Shown: one piece after another, positions 5,794-11,216 of the stretch
How positions within the stretch are numbered: position 1 is the stretch's first letter
Layout of the letters: the number at the start of each line of letters is the position of its first letter
Assembly: GCA_049587975.1 (NCBI GenBank)
Contig: JBAVEY010000093.1
Coordinates: forward strand, 1 to 11,216
DNA: 11,216 nucleotides
Direction: 5' to 3'
From: DASSJM01 sp049587975
Lineage (GTDB): Bacteria > Actinomycetota > UBA4738 > HRBIN12
Program-made: the position numbers and the translations under genes
Notes under the pieces: model-generated
Seen by the model: only the letters and a program-made list of their open reading frames with translations
Databases searched by the model: none
Told to the model about the DNA's origin: nothing

Positions 5794-6735
5794 ATGGCCA
5801 TGACCACCACGACCAGGCAGCCGATCACGCTGGAGCTCATGCGCGGAAGCGCGCGCAGGCGACGCAAGGAACGACTCGTCCGCGGCGCGTTCTTCGCCAC
5901 CGCGGTGCTCGGTCTCGTGATCAGCATCGCGATCGTCCTCGCGCTCGCCGGCCAGGCGATCCGGTGGTTGCTCGAGATCGACCTCGGGTGGCTGTGGACC
6001 GAGGGCTGGTTCCCCCGGGCCAACGAGTTCGACCTGCTCACGATCTTCGCGGGGACCGTGATGATCGCAGTCATCGCGATGTGCGTCGCAACGCCGCTCG
6101 GCCTGGGCGCGGCCGCGTACCTCTCCGAGTACGCGACCCCTCGGACGCGGCGCATCCTGAAACCGATCCTCGAGACGCTGGCGAGCATCCCGAGCGTCGT
6201 GCTCGGCTACTTCGCGCTCCAGGTGATCAACCCCGATCTGGTGCGGAAGATCTTCGCCTCCGCGGGGACGTTCAACTTCATGGCCGGGGGGATCGCCGTC
6301 GGGATCCTCACGATCCCGCTGGTCGCCTCGGTGGCCGAGGATGCGATGCACGCCGTCCCGGACGCGCTGCGCGAGGGCGCGTACGGGATCGGTGCTCGCC
6401 GCAAGACCGTGACGACGAAGGTGGTGTTCCCCGCGGCCGTCTCCGGCGTCGTGGCGTCGTTGATCCTGGGGTTCTCGCGGGCGGTGGGGGAGACGATGGT
6501 GGTGGCCATCGCCGTCGGGGCGACCGGGGGAGCGCTTCGCACCTTCAACCCGCTGGAACGCGGTCAGACGATGACCGGCGCCATCTCCTCGCTCGCGATC
6601 GGCTCGGATGCGGTCCGCGGATCCGGCTTCGCGTTCGACGCCCTCTACTTCGTCGGCCTCCTCCTGTTCCTCATCACGTTCGTGCTCAACGTCATGTCCG
6701 AGCGGTTCGTCCGGCGGGTGCGGAAGCAGTACTGA
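5794..6735 (+). CDS. pstC: Phosphate ABC transporter permease PstC
   Basis: A 313-residue integral membrane subunit of the high-affinity phosphate importer, pairing with PstA. A basic N-terminal segment (RRRRKERLVR, 21-30) is followed by about six hydrophobic helices (roughly 32-53, 83-108, 126-146, 160-181, 212-242, 283-303). The coupling-helix (EAA) loop that docks on PstB is AMHAVPDALREGAYGIGARR (184-203), followed by FSRAVGETM, typical of PstC. The ATG at 5794 is the first ATG in the open frame; AGAGGGG lies about 17 nt upstream, which is far, so the in-frame ATG at 5800 is an alternative. A GTG at 5743 lies in the hairpin stem and is unlikely. The TGA overlaps the pstA ATG by one base (TGATG), implying coupled translation. 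Confidence 0.94.
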   Translation: MAMTTTTRQPITLELMRGSARRRRKERLVRGAFFATAVLGLVISIAIVLALAGQAIRWLLEIDLGWLWTEGWFPRANEFDLLTIFAGTVMIAVIAMCVATPLGLGAAAYLSEYATPRTRRILKPILETLASIPSVVLGYFALQVINPDLVRKIFASAGTFNFMAGGIAVGILTIPLVASVAEDAMHAVPDALREGAYGIGARRKTVTTKVVFPAAVSGVVASLILGFSRAVGETMVVAIAVGATGGALRTFNPLERGQTMTGAISSLAIGSDAVRGSGFAFDALYFVGLLLFLITFVLNVMSERFVRRVRKQY

Positions 6736-7679
6736 TGTCCCTCGTCGCGCCGGCAGACGTCCGCACCACGGTCGACCTCGCCCTGCGGGGCAAGCGCCGG
6801 GACGTGGCCTCGATCGTGTTCAAGTACGGCCTGCTGGGCACGCTGCTCCTCGCGCTCTCGATCCTGCTGATCCTGCTCGTGTCCACGTTGATCACCGCCT
6901 GGCCCGTCCTGTCGACGCGCGGCTGGGAGTTCGTGACCAGCGACACCTCGAGCCTGGCCGAACGGGCCGGCGTGTGGCAGGGCCTCGTGGGCTCGCTGAT
7001 CCTGACGGGGTTCGTCGCCTGCATCGCGATCCCGATCGGGATCGCCGCGGCCGTCTACCTGCAGGAGTACGCCCGCGACACGCGCCTCAACCGGATCCTG
7101 ATCTCGAACATCCGCAACCTCGGGGGCGTCCCCTCCGTCGTGTACGGGATCTTGGGCCTCGTGGTGTTCGTCCAGGCGTTCCGGGCGGTCACCGGGCCCG
7201 ACAGCTCCGGCAAGAGCTACATCTCCGGCGGCCTGACGCTCGCGGTGTTGGTGATGCCGATCGTGATCCTGATCACGATGGAGGCCCTCCGCGCCGTCCC
7301 TCGGGGGATCCGGGAAGGTGCCTACGGCGTCGGCGCCACGCGCTGGGAGGTCGTCCGGAGCCACGTCCTGCCGTACGCGGCCCCGGGGATCTTCACCGGG
7401 GCGATCCTCGCGCTCGCGCGGGCCTTCGGGGAGACGGCGCCGCTCCTGCTCGTGGGCGCCGTGACCGGCTACCTCTCGACCCCCTCGGGACGGACCCCGC
7501 TCGAGATCCTCCAGGGCCCCTATACGGCGCTCCCGACGCAGATCTTCGCCTGGGCGAAGCTGCCGGCCGGCGACTGGACGGCGAACACGGCCGCGGCCAT
7601 CATCGTGCTCCTCGCGGCGATCCTGGTGGTCAACTTCGCCGCCATCCTGCTAAGGAACCGTTATGAGCGAAAGTGGTGA
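6735..7679 (+). CDS. pstA: Phosphate ABC transporter permease PstA
   Basis: A 314-residue membrane subunit that forms the phosphate channel with PstC. Hydrophobic helices lie at about 32-57, 82-108, 130-150, 164-185, 213-243 and 284-307. The EAA coupling loop is LRAVPRGIREGAYGVGATRW (185-204), followed by LARAFGETAPLLLVGAVTGY, and the SLAERAGVWQGLVGSL stretch (73-88) before helix 2 is a PstA hallmark. The start ATG overlaps the pstC stop (TGATG). The 3' end overlaps pstB by 17 nt, so the last codons also carry the pstB Shine-Dalgarno (AAGGA at 7652-7656). Length and motifs are usual for PstA; no anomaly seen. Confidence 0.94.
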   Translation: MSLVAPADVRTTVDLALRGKRRDVASIVFKYGLLGTLLLALSILLILLVSTLITAWPVLSTRGWEFVTSDTSSLAERAGVWQGLVGSLILTGFVACIAIPIGIAAAVYLQEYARDTRLNRILISNIRNLGGVPSVVYGILGLVVFVQAFRAVTGPDSSGKSYISGGLTLAVLVMPIVILITMEALRAVPRGIREGAYGVGATRWEVVRSHVLPYAAPGIFTGAILALARAFGETAPLLLVGAVTGYLSTPSGRTPLEILQGPYTALPTQIFAWAKLPAGDWTANTAAAIIVLLAAILVVNFAAILLRNRYERKW

Positions 7680-8598
7680 GGGGATGGACACGACCGACCT
7701 GACCTCGAGCTCGGCCACGGCTCCGGCCGACGCGGACCACGACGCGTCTTCCTCGACCGACGACCGCGGCCACGTGACGGTGCGCTTCGACCGCGAGCCA
7801 CGCGAGACGCAGGCCGAGCCCGAGGTCGTGTTCGACGTCCGCGATCTCTCCGTCTACTACGGAGACTTCCGTGCCGTCCGGGCGGTGACGCTTCCCATCT
7901 ACCGCAACCAGATCACCGCGCTGATCGGGCCTTCCGGGTGCGGGAAGACGACGTTCATCCGCTGCCTGAACCGGATGAACGACCTGATCGAGGGCGCCCG
8001 CGTGGAGGGGTCGCTGCTCTACCACGGGGTCGACCTGTACGACGAACAGGTCGACCCGGTGGAGGTCCGACGCAGGATCGGGATGGTGTTCCAGAAGCCG
8101 AACCCGTTCCCGAAGTCGATCTACGAGAACATCGCCTTCGGTCCCAAGATCGCCGGGTACAAGGGGGACATGGACGAGCTGGTCGAGGAGTCGCTCCGGC
8201 GGGCGGCGCTGTGGGACGAGGTCAAGGACAAGCTGAAGGAGTCCGGGCTCGCGCTCTCGGGCGGTCAGCAGCAGCGCCTGTGCATCGCGCGAGCCATCGC
8301 GACCCGCCCCGATGTGATCTTGATGGACGAGCCCTGCTCGGCCCTCGACCCGATCGCGACGCAGCGGATCGAGGACCTGATGCAGGAGCTCCTGTCCGAC
8401 TACACGATCGTGATCGTCACCCACAACATGCAGCAGGCCGCCCGGGTCTCGGACCGCACGGCGTTCTTCACGGTCGAGGTGCTCGAAGAGACGGGCCACC
8501 GGACGGGGACGATCGTGGAGTACGACCAGACCGAGACGATCTTCACGAACCCGAGCGATCCGAGGACGGAGGACTACGTGACGGGGCGGTTCGGCTGA
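7663..8598 (+). CDS. pstB: Phosphate ABC transporter ATP-binding protein PstB with long N-terminal extension
   Basis: A 311-residue ATPase that powers phosphate import from the cytoplasmic face of PstCA. Motifs in order: Walker A GPSGCGKTT (89-97), Q-loop with FQKPNPFPKSIYENI (143-157, diagnostic for PstB), ABC signature LSGGQQQRLCIARAI (198-212), Walker B VILMDEP (218-224), CSALDP, and the H-loop VTHNMQQAARVSD with His254. The ABC domain begins only near residue 55. The preceding tail is polar, rich in Ser, Thr, Ala and Asp and probably disordered, whereas most PstB proteins are about 250-260 residues long. The ATG at 7663 has AAGGA 6 nt upstream. A second in-frame ATG at 7684 (Met8) follows GTGAGGGG too closely to be preferred, and even it leaves most of the tail. 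The gene ends in TGATG with phoU. Confidence 0.96.
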   Translation: MSESGEGMDTTDLTSSSATAPADADHDASSSTDDRGHVTVRFDREPRETQAEPEVVFDVRDLSVYYGDFRAVRAVTLPIYRNQITALIGPSGCGKTTFIRCLNRMNDLIEGARVEGSLLYHGVDLYDEQVDPVEVRRRIGMVFQKPNPFPKSIYENIAFGPKIAGYKGDMDELVEESLRRAALWDEVKDKLKESGLALSGGQQQRLCIARAIATRPDVILMDEPCSALDPIATQRIEDLMQELLSDYTIVIVTHNMQQAARVSDRTAFFTVEVLEETGHRTGTIVEYDQTETIFTNPSDPRTEDYVTGRFG

Positions 8599-9290
8599 TG
8601 GCGCGGCCGCACTTCCACGAGGAGCTCGAGAAGATGGAACTGCGGCTCCTCACGCTCGGCGAGCTGGCCGGCAACGCCGTCCAGAGGTCGGTCGAGGCGC
8701 TGCTCGAGCACGACGACGAAGGGGCCGCTCGGGTGATCGAGGGTGACGACGAGATCGACGAGATCTACCTCGAGCTCGACAGCGGACTGATCTCGCTGCT
8801 CGCGCTCCAGGCTCCGGTCGCCGCCGACCTGCGCCTGGTCTCCGTGATCATGCACTCGAGCCTGCATCTGGAGCGGATCGGCGACCAGGCCGTGAACGTG
8901 GCCAAGATCCAGCAGCTCGCCAAGGACCTGCCGAGCAACGCGACGATCGTTCAGCAGATCGGTGAGATGGGGCACATCGTCGTCGAGATGGTCCGTCTCG
9001 CGATGGACGCTCTGAGACGCCGCGACCTCGAGCTGTGCATGCGCCTGCCGAAGATGGACGATCCGGTCGACCGGCTCAATCGGAACATGCACTTCGAGGT
9101 GGCGAAGCTCGCGGACGACCTGAAGGCCCTCGAATGGGGGATGCACATGAACCTCGTCGCCCGGGCGCTCGAGCGCGTCGGCGACAATGCGGTCGACATC
9201 GGCGAACAGGTCTCGTTCCTCGTTTCGGGCGAGTTCCGCGAGTTCACCGACGCCTCCCATCCCGGCGGCGTCGTCGCCGATGGCCACTGA
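8598..9290 (+). CDS. phoU: Phosphate signalling accessory protein PhoU
   Basis: A 230-residue, mostly helical cytoplasmic protein with two PhoU repeats. Each repeat carries the metal-binding ExxxD signature: LERIGDQAVNVA at 91-102 (Glu92, Asp96) and LERVGDNAVDIGEQ at 191-204 (Glu192, Asp196). PhoU links the state of the PstSCAB transporter to the PAS/kinase region of PhoR and keeps the kinase off when phosphate is plentiful. The start ATG overlaps the pstB stop by one base. The 3' end overlaps the response regulator start by 11 nt. Position between pstB and the regulator fits a single Pho operon. Length and motifs are ordinary; only the last 12 residues are poorly conserved-looking. Confidence 0.95.
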   Translation: MARPHFHEELEKMELRLLTLGELAGNAVQRSVEALLEHDDEGAARVIEGDDEIDEIYLELDSGLISLLALQAPVAADLRLVSVIMHSSLHLERIGDQAVNVAKIQQLAKDLPSNATIVQQIGEMGHIVVEMVRLAMDALRRRDLELCMRLPKMDDPVDRLNRNMHFEVAKLADDLKALEWGMHMNLVARALERVGDNAVDIGEQVSFLVSGEFREFTDASHPGGVVADGH

Positions 9291-9978
9291 CGGCGCTCGG
9301 ATCCTCGTCGTCGAGGACGAGGAGTCGCTGGCCGATTCGGTCCGCTACAACCTCGAGCGGGAGGGGTACGCGGTCTCGGTCGCCACCGACGGCCGACGCG
9401 CGCTCGAACGTTTCCGCACGGACGCGCCGGCGCTCGTGATCCTCGACCTGATGCTCCCCGAGGTCTCAGGGCTCGACGTGTGCCGGACGATCAGGACCGA
9501 GTCCGACGTCCCGATCATCATGGTCACGGCCAAGGACTCGGAGGCGGACAAGGTCACCGGTCTCGAGCTCGGGGCCGACGATTACGTGACCAAGCCCTTC
9601 TCGATGCGCGAGCTGGTCTCCCGCGTCCGGGCCAACCTGCGCCGGACCCGGCCGCAGGCGTCGCCGTCGCAGGTGGACGAGGTCCTCGTGGGCGGACCCG
9701 TGCGCATGGACGTAGGTCGGCACGAGGTCGCGGTAGGAGACGAGGCCGTCTCGCTACCCCCGAAGGAGTTCGAGCTGCTCGAGACGTTCCTCCGCCGCAA
9801 GGGTCGGCTCCTCACCAGGGACTTCCTGATCGAGGAGGTCTGGGGGCCGGACTACTTCGGGGACACCCGGACCCTCGACGTGCATGTGAAACGCCTGCGC
9901 CGCAAGCTCGAAGGGGACCCTCACCAGCCCGACCACCTGCTCACGGTCCGAGGGCTCGGGTACAAGTTCGTCGATTGA
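9280..9978 (+). CDS. phoB: OmpR/PhoB-type response regulator (PhoP/RegX3-like)
   Basis: A 232-residue two-component regulator. The receiver domain (about 6-120) has the acidic pair Glu12/Asp13 (VVEDEE), phospho-acceptor Asp56 (VILDLMLPEVSG), Thr83 (MVTAKD) and Lys105 (YVTKPFS). The C-terminal winged-helix domain (about 130-230) contains LPPKEFELLETFLRRKGRLL, then EVWGPDYFGDTRTLDVHVKR and LRRKLE, with VRGLGYKFVD at the end, typical of the OmpR/PhoB class. When phosphorylated it should bind the 11-bp repeats upstream of pstS. The ATG at 9280 starts inside the end of phoU (11-nt overlap) and gives the receiver domain its usual N-terminus; no strong Shine-Dalgarno is seen, so translation probably depends on phoU. 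Its presumed kinase is the divergent gene at 3325-4470. Symbol given by function; phoP or regX3 are equivalent actinobacterial names. Confidence 0.92.
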   Translation: MATDGARILVVEDEESLADSVRYNLEREGYAVSVATDGRRALERFRTDAPALVILDLMLPEVSGLDVCRTIRTESDVPIIMVTAKDSEADKVTGLELGADDYVTKPFSMRELVSRVRANLRRTRPQASPSQVDEVLVGGPVRMDVGRHEVAVGDEAVSLPPKEFELLETFLRRKGRLLTRDFLIEEVWGPDYFGDTRTLDVHVKRLRRKLEGDPHQPDHLLTVRGLGYKFVD

Positions 9979-9988
9979 GGCGCCGGGC

Positions 9989-10017
9989 TTGGCCACCGCG
10001 TTGCCCTGAGGGATAAT
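9989..10017 (+). promoter_or_regulatory. Putative sigma-70-type promoter of ppk
   Basis: TTGGCC (9989-9994, four of six against TTGACA) and GATAAT (10012-10017, five of six against TATAAT) are separated by exactly 17 bp, just after the regulator stop codon. The predicted transcription start is near 10024, giving ppk a very short leader of about 15-25 nt. This is the best consensus-like promoter in the window. It implies ppk can be transcribed independently of the pst operon. Confidence 0.6.
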
Positions 10018-10031
10018 CCCGACTCGACGTC

Positions 10032-10037
10032 AAGGAG
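10032..10037 (+). promoter_or_regulatory. Shine-Dalgarno of ppk, which points to a non-canonical start codon
   Basis: AAGGAG lies at 10032-10037. The codons that follow in the ppk frame are ATC at 10040 (2-nt spacing) and ACG at 10046 (8-nt spacing). No ATG, GTG or TTG lies in frame between the upstream in-frame TGA at 10007 and the conserved start of the protein. Confidence 0.6.
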
Positions 10038-10039
10038 CC

Positions 10040-11216
10040 ATCGAGACGGACACTTCCCCGACCACCGATCTGGAGCCTCGAGATCGGTACCTCAACCGCG
10101 AGCTCTCCTGGCTCGAGTTCAACGCGCGCGTGCTCGCGATCGCGGAGGACGCCTCGCTGCCCGTGCTCGAGCGGGTCAAGTTCGTGGCGATCTTCGCGAA
10201 CAACCTCGACGAGTTCTTCCAGGTTCGGGTCGCCGGCCTCCAGGAGCAGGTGGAGGCGGGGGTCCAGAAGACCTCGCCGGACGGTCGGACCCCCGCCGAA
10301 CAGCTCGAGGGGATCCGCGCCATCTCGCGAGCGCTCGCCACACGGGCCGCGGAGCTGTTCACCTCCGAGCTCATGCCGGCGCTCGAGAAGGAGGGCATCC
10401 GCCTCGTCCGTTCCCTCGACGGCCTCGAGCCCGCCGACATCGCGTTCCTCGAGCGGGAGTTCACCGAACACATCTTCCCCGTGCTCACCCCGTTGTCCGT
10501 CGACCCGGCGCACCCGTTCCCGTACATCTCGAGCCTGTCGCTGAACCTGGCCGCGATCGCCCGCGACCCGATGACCGGCGTGCGGCGGTTCGCGAGGGTC
10601 AAGGTGCCGCCGCTGCTGCCACGGTTCGTCGCGCTGCCCGATGGCGAGCGCTTCGTTCCCTTGGAGGACGTGATCGAGGCACACCTCGATCGCCTGTTCC
10701 CCGGGATGGAGATCGTCGCGATCCACGCCTTCCGGGTGACCCGCGACGCGGACGTCGAGGTCGAGGAGGACGAGGCGGGCGATCTGCTGGAGGCGATCCA
10801 GAGCGTGCTGCGGCGTCGGAGGCGAGGCGCCAGCTCCGTGAGGCTCGAGGTCGACGAGACGATGACGCCGGAGGTCCTGTCGCTGCTGCGGCGAGAGCTG
10901 GACCTCGAGGAGGCCGAGGTCTTCGTCACGCCGGGGCCGCTCGACCTTGCGGCCCTGTGGTCCATCTACGCGCTCGACGAGCCGGAGCTGAAGAACCGGG
11001 CCTGGGTCCCGGTGACCCAGCCACGGCTCGCCAACGGGGGCGGCGAACCGGATCTGTTCGCCGTGTTGCGGACCGGTGACGTTCTCGTCCACCACCCGTA
11101 CGACTCCTTCACGTCCTCGATCGAGGCGTTCATCGAGCAGGCCGCCCTCGACCCGGACGTGCTCGCGATCAAGCAGACGATGTACCGCACCTCGACGGAG
11201 GAGAGCCGCATCATCC
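10040..11216 (+). CDS. ppk: Polyphosphate kinase Ppk (PPK1), truncated by the window's right edge
   Basis: About 392 residues of a protein normally near 700 residues long. PPK1 makes and reverses polyphosphate from ATP. The N-terminal domain shows RYLNRELSWLEFNARVLAIA and VKFVAIFANNLDEFFQVRVA (the NNLDEFF asparagine pair contacts nucleotide in known structures). Next come HIFPVLTPLSVDPAHPFPYI and LNLA, the variable middle domain, then DVLVHHPYDSFTSSIEAFIE and DPDVLAIKQTMYRTS, where the sequence ends. The two catalytic histidines lie further downstream, outside the window. The frame opens after TGA at 10007 and contains no ATG, GTG or TTG before the conserved N-terminus. The start is set provisionally at ATC 10040 (giving IETDTSPTTDLEPRDRY); ACG 10046 (better spaced from AAGGAG) and CTG 10070 are alternatives. 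Placement after the pst-phoU-regulator operon fits a phosphate-storage role. Confidence 0.93.
   Translation, partial: METDTSPTTDLEPRDRYLNRELSWLEFNARVLAIAEDASLPVLERVKFVAIFANNLDEFFQVRVAGLQEQVEAGVQKTSPDGRTPAEQLEGIRAISRALATRAAELFTSELMPALEKEGIRLVRSLDGLEPADIAFLEREFTEHIFPVLTPLSVDPAHPFPYISSLSLNLAAIARDPMTGVRRFARVKVPPLLPRFVALPDGERFVPLEDVIEAHLDRLFPGMEIVAIHAFRVTRDADVEVEEDEAGDLLEAIQSVLRRRRRGASSVRLEVDETMTPEVLSLLRRELDLEEAEVFVTPGPLDLAALWSIYALDEPELKNRAWVPVTQPRLANGGGEPDLFAVLRTGDVLVHHPYDSFTSSIEAFIEQAALDPDVLAIKQTMYRTSTEESRII

Noticed and set aside
9985..10006. Possible terminator hairpin GGGC/GCCC after the response regulator
   Set aside because: Four base pairs with a 14-nt loop and no T tract; it also overlaps the stronger promoter signal.
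9989..10010. Possible Pho box upstream of ppk (two 11-bp units)
   Set aside because: The units match the Pho-box pattern only weakly and lack the GTTCA core seen upstream of pstS; the stretch is better explained as the ppk promoter.
9941..11095. Minus-strand open frame of 384 codons at the right end
   Set aside because: Antisense shadow of ppk; composition is Arg/Asp/Leu-rich with no domain signature, while the plus strand clearly encodes Ppk.

Overview
The window is about 11.2 kb of very GC-rich, tightly packed bacterial DNA. The main clue to its origin is a minus-strand trio: a phosphomutase of the MSMEG_4193 type, a DUF3090 protein and an SCO1664-type kinase-like protein. This trio is characteristic of Actinomycetota and also occurs in some Chloroflexota. 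TANNNT-type -10 boxes placed right at start codons (leaderless transcripts), GTG starts and 11-bp direct-repeat Pho boxes fit the same assignment. A deep-branching or uncultured actinobacterium is the best guess; the sequence does not give genus or species.

Layout. On the minus strand, reading right to left from 4470, there are a PhoR/SenX3-like histidine kinase (4470-3325), the phosphomutase-like protein (3275-2643), the DUF3090 protein (2638-2090), the SCO1664-like protein (2093-1314), an ECF-type sigma factor (1261-791), an Ogt/MGMT DNA repair protein (794-189), and the start of an unidentified protein that runs off the left edge (149-1). On the plus strand, diverging from the kinase, there is a phosphate-acquisition operon: pstS (4627-5703), pstC (5794-6735), pstA (6735-7679), pstB (7663-8598), phoU (8598-9290) and an OmpR/PhoB-type response regulator (9280-9978). 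After a short promoter gap comes a polyphosphate kinase gene, ppk, truncated by the right edge.

How it works together. PstSCAB imports inorganic phosphate. PhoU couples transporter state to the histidine kinase, the kinase and the response regulator form the phosphate-starvation switch, and Ppk stores phosphate as polyphosphate. The 156-bp divergent region between the kinase gene and pstS holds an array of GTTCAC-type 11-bp repeats in register, the expected operator for the phosphorylated regulator, so the system probably controls its own kinase and transporter. A perfect 13-bp (16-bp with a wobble) hairpin separates pstS from pstC and probably sets a higher level of PstS than of the membrane parts. 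From pstC to the regulator, every junction overlaps (1, 17, 1 and 11 nt), suggesting translational coupling.

Most unusual points: ppk has a good promoter and Shine-Dalgarno sequence but no ATG, GTG or TTG start in frame; PstB carries an extra polar N-terminal tail of about 55 residues; kinase and regulator genes sit at opposite ends of the pst cluster; and the conserved trio of unknown function lies directly downstream of the phosphate sensor kinase. No novel defence, mobile or CRISPR system is visible, no tRNA or rRNA is recognised, and no gene-free stretch exceeds 300 bases.
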